Shown here one piece after another: positions 53,139 through 61,070 of a stretch of DNA of 64,000 bases. Position numbers and translations under genes: made by a program. How positions within the stretch are numbered: the stretch's first letter is position 1; each line of letters starts with the position of its first letter. Under the pieces are notes generated by a model. It ran no database searches, was not told the DNA's origin, and saw only the letters and a list, made by a program, of their open reading frames with translations. This DNA comes from JBEBVQ01 sp964527735 (lineage in GTDB: Bacteria; Bacteroidota; Bacteroidia; Chitinophagales; Chitinophagaceae): assembly GCA_964527735.1 (NCBI GenBank), contig CAZGPG010000013.1, positions 1 to 64,000 of the forward strand, read 5' to 3'.

Positions 53139-53702
53139 TTAAAAGCTGATTTGCGGCGGCTCTTCCATAGTCTGGCGTTGTTCCACGCTCAGCTCATACA
53201 TCGGCTGCCGGGTAAAGCCAAAGCTTTTGGCGATAATATTTGCCGGGAAGGACTCGACACCTGTGTTCAGTTCACGGGTAGCGCCGTTGAAATAGCGGCG
53301 AGCAGCGGCCAGCTTGTTTTCAATGTCAGAAATTTCATTTTGTAATTGCAGGAAATTCTGATTAGCCTTCAGGTCAGGGTAGGCCTCCACCTGTACACGT
53401 AACCCTTGCAGGGCGTGGGTCAGTTGTGTATCTGCCTGTATCTTATCGTTGATGGTGTTGGCGCCCATTACGGCAGCACGTGCATGCGTAATGCGTTCCA
53501 GCAGCTCTTTTTCATGCGCGGCATATCCTTTTACTGTAGATACCAGTTGGGGTATCAGATCATTCCGCTGGCGGAGCTGTACATCAATATCTGCAAAAGC
53601 ATTTTCCCGGTTGTTTTTCAGTTTCACCAACCGGTTGTAGAGGCTCACCAGCCAGATTATCAATAGTAAGACAATACCGCCTATAACAAGTCCTGTAGTC
53701 AT
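53139..53702 (-). CDS. lemA: LemA family protein
   Basis: 187 residues. One N-terminal membrane helix (residues about 5-22), then the long-helix coiled domain of the family: NRLVKLKNNRENAFADIDVQLRQRNDLIPQLV, the LQNEISDIENKLAAARRYFN motif and NTGVESFPANIIA. Its physiological role is unclear; its genetic association with htpX is widespread. A TATCTTCG lies upstream. Confidence 0.92.
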   Translation of the reverse strand: MTTGLVIGGIVLLLIIWLVSLYNRLVKLKNNRENAFADIDVQLRQRNDLIPQLVSTVKGYAAHEKELLERITHARAAVMGANTINDKIQADTQLTHALQGLRVQVEAYPDLKANQNFLQLQNEISDIENKLAAARRYFNGATRELNTGVESFPANIIAKSFGFTRQPMYELSVEQRQTMEEPPQISF

Positions 53703-53787
53703 CCTGAAGATTATTTTGAGTGAAATTGTTGTCGCGAAGATAGGAAACCACAGTGGTATTTACCGTTACAGATTTGTAAAATTACTG

Positions 53788-54351
53788 TTACTCAGCCTTC
53801 ATCCTTCGGCTTGCTTCCAGGTACCAGCTAAATTCATTCAGAAATATCTGTGCATGGTGATGGGTTGTTACTGCATCAACAGGGGTGCCGTCTTCATGAT
53901 ATGCTTTTTGTACTGCCGCTACACGGAATGCGGCCGGCACTACCGTGGCGCCGATCTTTAAAAATATAAAAGGCAATGACGATCCTGCCTGTGTACCGGC
54001 AAACGCTCCTCCGGATACTGTAGCCAGCGCTACAGTCTTACGCTTCCATTCCTCGACCAAAAGGTCTATCACATTCTTTATACTGGCGGGATATCCCCCG
54101 TTGTATTCAGGTGTTACTACAATGACGCCATCTGCAGCTTTGATCTTTTCTGCAAAGTCCAGCACATCGGCAGCGGGATCTTTCATGTATCTTAACCGCT
54201 CATCGAAGAGAGGGAACTGACAGGCATTCAGGTCGATTATTTCTGCGTTGCCGATCTTGTTTTCGGAAATATAATTTTTGAGAAAGAGCGCTACGCGGTG
54301 GCTTTTCCTGCCGGTTCTTACACTGGATGAGATGATGACGATATTGTGCAT
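53788..54351 (-). CDS. NADPH-dependent FMN reductase
   Basis: 187 residues with a flavodoxin-like fold: IVIISSSVRTGRKSHR at the phosphate loop, VTPEYNGGYPASIKNVID (the family's PEYN motif) and a VALATVSGGAFAGTQAG segment. It reduces FMN or quinones with NADPH. The start at 54351 opens this fold; the longer frame to 54381 adds sequence with no family support. Confidence 0.9.
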   Translation of the reverse strand: MHNIVIISSSVRTGRKSHRVALFLKNYISENKIGNAEIIDLNACQFPLFDERLRYMKDPAADVLDFAEKIKAADGVIVVTPEYNGGYPASIKNVIDLLVEEWKRKTVALATVSGGAFAGTQAGSSLPFIFLKIGATVVPAAFRVAAVQKAYHEDGTPVDAVTTHHHAQIFLNEFSWYLEASRRMKAE

Positions 54352-54398
54352 GGTACTTTGGTTTGCAGGTGTGTCGGTCAAATATACGCAACCTGTGC

Positions 54399-54437
54399 CG
54401 TAATAAAGCAGGGGTATATAACGCTCTTGTTATTACG
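54399..54437. promoter_or_regulatory. dyad upstream of a truncated sensor gene
   Basis: CGTAATAA and TTATTACG are exact inverted repeats with a 23-base spacer, 30 bases before the truncated sensor kinase start. It may be an operator or a small hairpin. Confidence 0.35.
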
Positions 54438-54466
54438 TGTAATTCTCTATCTTGCTGTTTTATAGG

Positions 54467-54769
54467 ATGCGGCAGTACGCAAAAATATTATCGTGGATAC
54501 TCCTTTGGGGCGGGGGCGTTAGCAGCATAAAGCAGATCCGGTTGCTTTGTGGTATTGGCCTGCTTTGCCTGTTCCTGTACCCTGCTGCCATCTACGGGGA
54601 GCCGGTGGTGTACCGGTTAGGTATCAATGAGGAGATGCCGTCCAGCCATGTGTATCATATGCTGGTGGATCGGCACGGGTATCTGTGGGTGGCCACTTCA
54701 CACAGTGTGATTCGCTATAACGTACTTATTTCTGGCATCAGCAGCCGGATCATTCTTTTCTGGAGGTGA
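54467..54769 (+). pseudogene. N-terminal fragment of a hybrid two-component sensor (Reg_prop)
   Basis: From the ATG at 54467: one membrane segment/signal, then the start of a Reg_prop-type sensor propeller (VVYRLGINEEMPSSHVYHML, DRHGYLWVATSHSVIRYN). The homology ends at codon AAC (54719-54721); the next codons (VLISGISSRIILFWR) are out of frame with anything. Full-length relatives run to about 1000 residues with histidine kinase domains. It is joined directly to the 3' end of a different gene (see 54721). Confidence 0.75.
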
Positions 54770-55476
54770 CGGCGGCAATAGAGCTGCTGCTGCCGGATCT
54801 GAAAAGCACCAGCTTTGCCGAGGCGATTGACTATGATATGGACGGTGATGATGATCTGCTCACCACAAACCCCAACAGCACGGATGTGTCGTTATGGCAA
54901 AATACAATAGGGCAGGATAAGAATTACGTGGCTGTGAAGTTGCTTCCATTGATGCCCGGCATTAACAAGAGCGCGATCGGCGCCCGTATCTATGTGTATT
55001 ATTCGGGTAAGATGCAGATGCGTGAGGTGATGGCAGGCCGTGGTATGCACACCGGTCAGCAGCCGTTTATCCTGAACTTCGGTCTGGGCGATGCTGCGGC
55101 TATAGATTCGATCGTCGTGAGATGGCCGGATGCAAACTGTACACGTTCTACGGCGTATAACCCGCCGGTGAACCAGGTAGTGACGGTCAACAGCTTCCCG
55201 ACGGGGATGGATGAGGTACAGCAGGCAGCGCCTGAAATAAAGGTATTCCCCAATCCTACGGCACGTTATGTGGTGGTGCAGGGCGCTGATCTTGAGACCC
55301 GGCTACACGAAGCGATACTGGTGGATGTGACAGGCAAGGTGATGAATGTACGGTACAATACAAGCGACGGCGACAAGCTGATCTTCGATCTGGGCAGCCT
55401 GCCCGAAGGGATATATTTCGTGCACCTGGAACTGGCAGATGGCGGAGCGGAAACATATAGAGTCATCAAAAAATAA
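54721..55476 (+). pseudogene. C-terminal fragment of an FG-GAP/ASPIC-UnbV protein with T9SS tail
   Basis: In the frame CGT ACT TAT TTC TGG from 54721 the reading gives an FG-GAP end, DYDMDGDDDL, an ASPIC/UnbV domain (NKSAIGARIYVYYSGKMQ, GRGMHTG, VVRWPDANCTR) and a type A T9SS domain (IKVFPNPTARYVVV). A TAA sits immediately upstream in this frame (54718-54720). The N-terminal half and start are missing; a GTG at 54766 could start a shortened product without signal peptide. Confidence 0.75.
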
Positions 55477-55577
55477 GACGGGTCGTTCCTGAATGGATAG
55501 CCGGTGCAAATTCCACCAGGAAGATGCAAAATAAACCCTCAGTTCCCGGAAATTGGGGGTTTATCGTATGAGACGGA

Positions 55578-56519
55578 TTATTTCCGCATTTTCTCCCACA
55601 GCTCCGGGATACGCTTGATCCAGTTCAGCTCTTTCATCTTTTCCCGTGCCTCCGCTACCGGGCTGCCGAAATAAACCTTGTCTCCTTCGATGCTGGCGGG
55701 AACGCCGCTCTGGGCATATACAACAGCATTCTTGCCGATAGTCAGGTCTTTGCTCACGCCTACCTGTCCCCAGAGTATGACGTTGTCTTCAATGATCGCC
55801 TTGCCGCCGATCCCCACCTGTGCGGCAAACAGGCAGTTTTCTCCGATCACTGCACCATGGCCGATATGTACGTGATTGTCGAGTTTCGTTCCGCGGCCAA
55901 TGATCGTATCGCCGCTGACGCCTTTATCGATCGTGCAGCAGGCCCCGATCTCTGCATCGTCCTCTATCAGTACGCGGCCGCAGCTTTCCAGCTTGTCGTA
56001 CTGTACTGCCTGCTCTTTGCGGCGTTTGAAGTAAAAGGCGTCGGCGCCGATGACCGTGCCGGCATGGATGATCACGTTGTCGCCGATCACGCAATGGTCG
56101 TAGATGGTTACGTTGGGATGGATCAGACAATCCTTCCCGATCCGGACATGGTTGCCGATAAAGACGTTCGGTTGTATATGCGTACCTGCTCCAATAACGG
56201 AAGTGTCACTGATCGCCCTGTATGCCGGTTCAAACGGGTGAAAATGCTTCACCAGCTTTACATATGCACTGAAAGGATCGGGATGCACCAACAATGTTTT
56301 GCCTTCCGGGAAGGTCACTTCTTTGTTGATGATGATAATGGAAGCGGCGGAATGCAGGCATTTATCGTAGTATTTTTCAAAATCCACGAAAGATACATCC
56401 CCCGGGGTCACCTTGTGTATCTCGTTCAGACCGGTAGCGGACTGTGTGGTATTGCCTATGAGCTGCGCGCCGGTAAAGCCGGCGATCCAGGTCACGGGAA
56501 CCGGCTGGGTCAATTGCAT
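55578..56519 (-). CDS. lpxD: UDP-3-O-acylglucosamine N-acyltransferase
   Basis: 313 residues. Adds the second hydroxyacyl chain in lipid A synthesis. The N-terminal substrate-binding domain is followed by a left-handed beta-helix of hexapeptide repeats (VIGAGTHIQPNVFIG, IHAGTVIGADAF, DNHVHIGHGAVIGENC) with the catalytic histidine in the VHIGHG segment. The gene is alone here; lpxC, lpxA and fabZ are not adjacent. The start at 56519 is used because a -7 box covers 56538-56545. Confidence 0.9.
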   Translation of the reverse strand: MQLTQPVPVTWIAGFTGAQLIGNTTQSATGLNEIHKVTPGDVSFVDFEKYYDKCLHSAASIIIINKEVTFPEGKTLLVHPDPFSAYVKLVKHFHPFEPAYRAISDTSVIGAGTHIQPNVFIGNHVRIGKDCLIHPNVTIYDHCVIGDNVIIHAGTVIGADAFYFKRRKEQAVQYDKLESCGRVLIEDDAEIGACCTIDKGVSGDTIIGRGTKLDNHVHIGHGAVIGENCLFAAQVGIGGKAIIEDNVILWGQVGVSKDLTIGKNAVVYAQSGVPASIEGDKVYFGSPVAEAREKMKELNWIKRIPELWEKMRK

Positions 56520-56537
56520 ATGGATATACTTTGGGGA

Positions 56538-56545
56538 CAAAAATA
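56538..56545 (-). promoter_or_regulatory. -7 box of lpxD
   Basis: TATTTTTG on the minus strand, an exact TAnnTTTG match 18 bases before the ATG at 56519. Confidence 0.6.
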
Positions 56546-56555
56546 CGATCTATTC

Positions 56556-56652
56556 AATTTGAAAATTTGAAAATGTGCTAATTTGAAAATGTCCATGTTA
56601 TGCAAGCCGTAACGTAAGCGATACATTCATTTTCAAATGCTCAAATTAGCTG
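56556..56652. repeat. AT-rich dyad, sister of 11219-11316
   Basis: Bases 56556-56603 match the reverse strand of 11268-11315 with one difference in 48, and the right arm (56632-56650) repeats the AATTTGAGCATTTGAAAA word inverted. Both copies stand upstream of a leftward gene, in opposite orientations. Confidence 0.7.
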
Positions 56653-56685
56653 ATCACTGTTGTCCGGGGAAGGTATCAGGTGCCA

Positions 56686-56838
56686 TTCCGCTCCGTAGGA
56701 GCGACCGGTTTATAGCCAACAATTACAACATACGCCGGCTCCGTAGGAGCCTCCTGTTCCGGCAGGTTATGAACAGGACACCCCTCCGGGGTGGATCTAT
56801 ATGATATGGTGCTCTATAAACAGAGCGCTCCGTAGGAG
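56686..56838. repeat. CTCCGTAGGAGC elements
   Basis: Three hairpin words, GCTCCGTAGGAGC at 56691-56703, GGCTCCGTAGGAGCC near 56739-56753 and GCTCCGTAGGAGC near 56826-56839, are interspersed with TATAGCCAACA/TATAAACAGA words. The family is common in Bacteroidota. With the AT-rich dyad it fills the 421-base gap before the HTH gene; nothing else is seen. Confidence 0.7.
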
Positions 56839-56966
56839 CGAAACTCACGGTGCTGCTCAAAAGCAAGCCCCCCCCTGTTTACATAAACTCCCCATACCTT
56901 GTACTGAGTGGGGGAGACAGATCGTTCTTCAATATTTTCCCCGGACAACAGTGATTCTCAAATTGC

Positions 56967-57356
56967 CTAATTAAAACGGTTCCGGTCAAGCGCCAGTTGT
57001 GTTTCCAGCAGGGCAATGATCTTATCTTTATCAGAATTGGAGACTTCCAATACGATAACCTGGTTGCGGAGCATCCGGATCATCTCCTCTTTGCCGTCGG
57101 TATAACCCACCGCTCCTTCATGCACTTGCTGCCCGTTGTTCCGCACGATCATTTCGCCTTCACCGGCCACCAGCCAGGTCAGATTCAGGTCTTGGCATGC
57201 AACATGTATTTTCTCCAATATCTCCGACCCGATCCGGCCTCTTCCTTTCAGTTGCTTGCCGAGGTAGCCATTGGCAAGGCCGCATGCGCGCTCAAAGGCA
57301 TATGGAGACAGATTCCGGAATTCGATGTACTGCTGTAAACGGTCTATAATTCTCAC
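56967..57356 (-). CDS. XRE-like helix-turn-helix regulator
   Basis: 129 residues starting at a GTG. The N-terminal part is an XRE-type helix-turn-helix: MRIIDRLQQYIEFRNLSPYAF and an ACGLANGYLGKQLKG recognition helix, ending NLTWLVAGEGEM, the form of phage-derived HTH_3 proteins in Bacteroidota. The C-terminal 45 residues are a coiled coil (MIRMLRNQVIVLEVSN), likely for dimer formation. It is divergent from the gene pair at 57678. A palindrome lies 2 bases before its start codon. Confidence 0.82.
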   Translation of the reverse strand: MRIIDRLQQYIEFRNLSPYAFERACGLANGYLGKQLKGRGRIGSEILEKIHVACQDLNLTWLVAGEGEMIVRNNGQQVHEGAVGYTDGKEEMIRMLRNQVIVLEVSNSDKDKIIALLETQLALDRNRFN

Positions 57357-57358
57357 GA

Positions 57359-57373
57359 TCTAAAATTTTTAGA
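57359..57373. promoter_or_regulatory. 15-nt palindrome at the HTH gene start, candidate operator
   Basis: TCTAAAATTTTTAGA is an exact 7-1-7 inverted repeat two bases upstream of the GTG start of the regulator. A dimeric HTH protein could use it for autorepression. The rest of 57374-57677 has no gene. Confidence 0.45.
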
Positions 57374-57677
57374 AAAAAGTCATCAAAAAATTTGTTTGTT
57401 CTTCGAAGTCTGCGTAACATTGTATTCAGTATATAAACAGTCTCTTACGAAGTAAAGAAATAATAATGAAAGTAGCAATACTTTCAGGGAAATTTGCCTT
57501 TTTATTATAGCGGACACACGTTTCTCTCGTTGGGCAAATTAACACACGTACACCAGTAGTCGTAAGATCGTCCGCATACACACCATGTTTTAATGGTACT
57601 ATAAACCTATGTGCCGGTTCCTTCGGGGATCGGGGTAAAACCCTGCGTGTATTATTATTTCGTCACAATAAAAACCA

Positions 57678-58337
57678 ATGATCATGCCTTTTGGAGAACA
57701 CAATACCTGGGATTTTTTCCCCCACAAACTGTACCGGGAAGAGATAAATGACCCGTACAAAGCCGTTAATGATTTTTTTCAGCGGATGAAGCTGACAAAA
57801 TACCTGGCAGACCTCGATGACTGGTTTGCCGCATCCTGTACATCCGATTTCAGCCTGAAGCAACGATTTCCCGACCTCGTCTGCCTTATCGAAGACATAG
57901 AAAGGATGCTCGAAGCTGCCTGGCTGATCAGCCAGGTACATCCCGCCGGTGAACGGAAGGTCGTCGCTACGCCCCCATCCCGGCAGGATATTGAAGACCG
58001 GCTTAAGATGATCGAAGCCTGGTACGTCGGCCGCTTTAAGAGTGTTGGTATATGGGATTGTTTCCCACGTTACCTCAGTGCAGACGAAGTGCTTGACCCC
58101 TACCGGGTTTTTCATACGTTCTTCCGGCTCAACAGCCTGCCGGCATGGAAAGATGAGCTGAAAATGCTTTTTGAAGCAGCTATCAGCAATTACAGCATAT
58201 ATGAATCGCTCGGCAGCTCAAATTTTTATATGATCTGCACCTACCTGTATAAAATGGTGGAAGCCGCCTTTATCATTAATCTTATAGCTTATGAAACAAC
58301 AGAACAACCTGCCTGCGGAGCAGATGCTGTCGCCTGA
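57678..58337 (+). CDS. duplicated-domain protein, unknown, paired with the HEPN gene
   Basis: 219 residues, helical, cytosolic. The two halves repeat: residues 9-85 (WDFFPHKLYREEINDPYKAVNDFF...RMLEAAWLI) and 116-210 (WDCFPRYLSADEVLDPYRVFHTFF...KMVEAAFII), with shared W-D-F-P, DPY, FF and EAA positions. I do not know the domain. It overlaps the downstream gene by 47 bases, in a different frame, which suggests coupled translation. An ATG two codons later (57684) is also possible. Confidence 0.75.
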   Translation: MIMPFGEHNTWDFFPHKLYREEINDPYKAVNDFFQRMKLTKYLADLDDWFAASCTSDFSLKQRFPDLVCLIEDIERMLEAAWLISQVHPAGERKVVATPPSRQDIEDRLKMIEAWYVGRFKSVGIWDCFPRYLSADEVLDPYRVFHTFFRLNSLPAWKDELKMLFEAAISNYSIYESLGSSNFYMICTYLYKMVEAAFIINLIAYETTEQPACGADAVA

Positions 58338-59181
58338 ACTACCGCCGCAGGATACGAAACAACCGGAGGAAGTGAGGCGCTACCGGCTTCCTTCGGGTGT
58401 AAGGCACGAAAAATTGGAGCAGATCATAGCCCGACTGATTGAGATTGTCAGGCCCGAAAAGATCTTCCTGGCCGATAAATATTTCAGGCAAACACCGGAT
58501 AATCCCGATCTGCTGATCGTCCTTCCGGACGATGCCGAAATGTCGTTTGATGAATGTCATATGATCATTGCCATGCAGTCGGAATGCCTGCCACCGTTCA
58601 CATACACGCTCCATATGTCGTATGATATATACAGACGCACGAACGAGGGGCATATATTTTACTCCGTAGCTTGTGTCAGGGAAAACCTGCTCTATGACGC
58701 CGGGAAGCGTACGTTACCGCTTTCGCTCCGGGAGCGTGCGCAGGCGATCCGTGAAAAGGCACACCAGGATTTTTACAGCGGATTTACCCGCGGGGTGTCT
58801 TTTCTCGAAAGCGCCTGGTACGCATATGGAAAAGGAGAGATTGAGCTGACGGCATTTATGCTGCAGCAGGCTGCCGAACTACCGCTAAGATCTATATTGC
58901 TTGCGCTCACCGGTGAGGATCTGCATACGCATTCCATCAGCAAGCTATGCGGTTGCTGCCGGCGTTGCGCACCGCAGCTGAGCGAGCTCTTCCCTGCGGA
59001 TACGGCGACGGGCAGACGGCTGCTTACTTTGCTCGACAGCGCTTACATCCATGCCCGCTACCGGGATTTGGTGATCCCTGAAAAAACAGATATCATCCTG
59101 CTGTTCGAAAAGATAAAAGCGATGCACCTCGCTGCCCGGCAACTGTTTGAAGAAAAGCTGGCCGCGTTTGAATGCAGGTGA
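58291..59181 (+). CDS. degenerate nucleotidyltransferase-HEPN fusion protein
   Basis: 296 residues. Residues about 40-120 match a minimal nucleotidyltransferase fold (LEQIIARLIEIVRPEKIFL, DNPDLLIVLPD), but the catalytic GS and DXD motifs are replaced (LADKYFRQ, NPDLLIV). Residues about 155-290 form a HEPN domain (FTRGVSFLESAWYAYGKGEI, FMLQQAAELPLRSILLALTG, HTHSISKL, DSAYIHARYR). HEPN-MNT pairs are toxin-antitoxin systems; here both are fused and the NTase looks inactive. It starts inside the upstream gene. Confidence 0.82.
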   Translation: MKQQNNLPAEQMLSPELPPQDTKQPEEVRRYRLPSGVRHEKLEQIIARLIEIVRPEKIFLADKYFRQTPDNPDLLIVLPDDAEMSFDECHMIIAMQSECLPPFTYTLHMSYDIYRRTNEGHIFYSVACVRENLLYDAGKRTLPLSLRERAQAIREKAHQDFYSGFTRGVSFLESAWYAYGKGEIELTAFMLQQAAELPLRSILLALTGEDLHTHSISKLCGCCRRCAPQLSELFPADTATGRRLLTLLDSAYIHARYRDLVIPEKTDIILLFEKIKAMHLAARQLFEEKLAAFECR

Positions 59182-59204
59182 CCGGTATTACCGGCGCTGC
59201 TCTG

Positions 59205-60320
59205 TCAGCAGCGCCGGTAATATTTTCCAGGCAGCGGTTTCAGTATGCCCTGCATTTCAAGGCTGAGCAATGTGGCTGCGAGCATGCTGCTGTTCATTGC
59301 TGTTTGCTGCAGTAGTTCATCAGTATGCAGTGTTTCCTTATTGCGAAAGTTATCCATGACCGTTTGCTGTTCCGGGGTCAATATGGGCAGCAATTCCGGT
59401 TGTATGGCCCGGGGCTGCGTCTGTGCCTGCCAGCCCATCAGGTCTGCCAGATCATCCGCGCTGGTGATCATGGCGGCTATGTTTTTCCGGATGAGCATAT
59501 GGCATCCTCTGGAGCGGGGATCATGCACACGTCCGGGAAATGCAGCCACTTCGCGGTTGTAGCCTGCTGCAAGGTAAGCGGTAATGACCGCGCCTCCCTT
59601 CAGATCACTTTCCACGACCACGACCACATCACTTATCCCCGCTACAATGCGGTTGCGTACCGGGAAGTTGGGCTTATCCGGGTTGGTGCCGGAAGGGAAC
59701 TCCGTCAGCAGACCGCCACAGGCGCACATCTCGTCTGCCAGCGGCTTGTGCGCATATGGGTATATTCTGTCCAGCCCGTGCGCCAGCACGCCTGTTGTTG
59801 GTACGCCTTCTTTGACGCATTTTTTATGCGCCGCCGCATCAATGCCATACGCCATACCACTGACGACCAGCAAGTCGCGATATGCCTTCAGCCCGTCAAT
59901 CAGCATTTCGCATAGTTCCTGCCCGTATGCAGTATTTTTTCTCGTGCCGATGACTGCTACCGTCCTGGCAGCGTTGAGATTGGCGTTTCCTTTGCTGAAA
60001 AGCAATACCGGCGCATCGTTGCAATGCTTTAGCCGGTATGGATAGTCCGGATCATCAATAAACAGGCAGTGGATCCCTTCCCGGCTTATAAACTCCATTT
60101 CCGCAGATGCCTGGCGCAGGATGGAAGGATCTTTCATCATCGCAGCTCTGCCTGCTCCAATTCCTTCCACACGTCTGGTCAATTGCGGAGCAGCCCTGAA
60201 TACTTCTTCCGCCGTGCCAAAATGCTGCAGCAGGGCAGCAGCGGTTTTGGGCCCTACACCGGGAATCAGTGTCAGCGCTATCTGGTATAGCAGATCGTTA
60301 TCTCGTTTTTCTGGCAGCAT
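59205..60320 (-). CDS. dprA: DNA-processing protein DprA
   Basis: 371 residues. Loads RecA on incoming single-stranded DNA during natural transformation. Order: N-terminal helix-hairpin-helix-like region (IALTLIPGVGPKTAAALL), Rossmann domain (VAVIGTRKNTAYGQELCEML, VVSGMAYGIDAAAHK, PDKPNFPVRNRIVAGISD, GGAVITAYLAAGYNREVAAFPG), C-terminal winged helix-like part. Start at the ATG at 60320 fits relatives; an ATG at 60341 would add seven residues. No com genes are nearby. Confidence 0.94.
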   Translation of the reverse strand: MLPEKRDNDLLYQIALTLIPGVGPKTAAALLQHFGTAEEVFRAAPQLTRRVEGIGAGRAAMMKDPSILRQASAEMEFISREGIHCLFIDDPDYPYRLKHCNDAPVLLFSKGNANLNAARTVAVIGTRKNTAYGQELCEMLIDGLKAYRDLLVVSGMAYGIDAAAHKKCVKEGVPTTGVLAHGLDRIYPYAHKPLADEMCACGGLLTEFPSGTNPDKPNFPVRNRIVAGISDVVVVVESDLKGGAVITAYLAAGYNREVAAFPGRVHDPRSRGCHMLIRKNIAAMITSADDLADLMGWQAQTQPRAIQPELLPILTPEQQTVMDNFRNKETLHTDELLQQTAMNSSMLAATLLSLEMQGILKPLPGKYYRRC

Positions 60321-60358
60321 ATTTGTGCATTTATTACCCAATCATCCCATCCGGGTGT

Positions 60359-60366
60359 TATATTTG
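60359..60366 (+). promoter_or_regulatory. -7 box of the DUF6438 lipoprotein gene
   Basis: TATATTTG, an exact match, lies 20 bases before the ATG at 60387. An earlier in-frame ATG at 60369 is only two bases after the box and is unlikely to be used. Confidence 0.6.
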
Positions 60367-60386
60367 CAATGGAAAATACTAAAATT

Positions 60387-60902
60387 ATGAAAAACAACCT
60401 GTTAAGTTTGCTGGTGATCATGGTAGCGGCACTTACATCTTGTGCGCAAAAGAAGATTTCAGGTACAACACAACAGGTAGTTGCATCCGAACCGGCAGCC
60501 CCTGTGATTACATATGTCCGCATGGAGCGTACTCCCTGCTTTGGTCGTTGCCCCCACTATGCTTTGGAATTGCACGATGATGGTATGGCGCGTTATTCGG
60601 GATATCGCTTCACCGACAATCAGGGTGTTTATGAAATAGGCATTGGACCGTTGCAGGCTAAGAATCTGCTGGCTAAGCTGGCGGCTTACCGCCCGGATAC
60701 ATGCCAGAGCGATTACGAAGTGCTGATATCCGATATTCCCGGGGTGAACTACCGGATCGAATTCAGCAACCAGGAAGTGAAAGAGATCCGTAACGGGCAT
60801 TTCGGCCCCTCCTTCCTCGTGGACTTTGCCAAATCATTGGATGATGTGCTGCAGGTAGATGATAGCTGGCGGATCATTGCGGATTCGGCTTCGTATCGTT
60901 AA
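60387..60902 (+). CDS. DUF6438 domain lipoprotein
   Basis: 171 residues with a lipobox (LTSCAQ, Cys near residue 18). The mature domain has the characteristic RTPCFGRCPHYALEL motif, with two cysteines, and the FTDNQGVYEIGIGPLQAK, SDYEVLISDIPGVNYRI segments. The family is secreted and of unknown function in Bacteroidota. It is divergent from dprA. Confidence 0.85.
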   Translation: MKNNLLSLLVIMVAALTSCAQKKISGTTQQVVASEPAAPVITYVRMERTPCFGRCPHYALELHDDGMARYSGYRFTDNQGVYEIGIGPLQAKNLLAKLAAYRPDTCQSDYEVLISDIPGVNYRIEFSNQEVKEIRNGHFGPSFLVDFAKSLDDVLQVDDSWRIIADSASYR

Positions 60903-61057
60903 AATTTGAAAATTTGGGAATTTGAAAATTTGAAAATGAAATATATGTCGTGAATAATGAAAGCTATATAAGAAGTGTGGACGAGTTGTGCTGTTTTATA
61001 AACTTTTTCCGTAAAATCTGTTCATTTTCAAATTCCCGAATTTTCAAATTCTCAAAT
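60903..61057. repeat. AT-rich dyad ending at the next promoter
   Basis: A left arm of AATTTGAAAATTTGGGAA words (60903-60936) and a right arm CATTTTCAAATTCCCGAATT (61023-61053) are inverted copies around an 85-base centre. The right arm runs straight into the -7 box at 61058. Confidence 0.65.
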
Positions 61058-61065
61058 TACATTTG
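61058..61065 (+). promoter_or_regulatory. -7 box, leaderless-type start for the formimidoylglutamase-like gene
   Basis: TACATTTG is an exact TAnnTTTG match. The ATG at 61071 is five bases after its last base, so transcription is predicted to begin at or next to the start codon. Confidence 0.6.
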
Positions 61066-61070
61066 CACCC

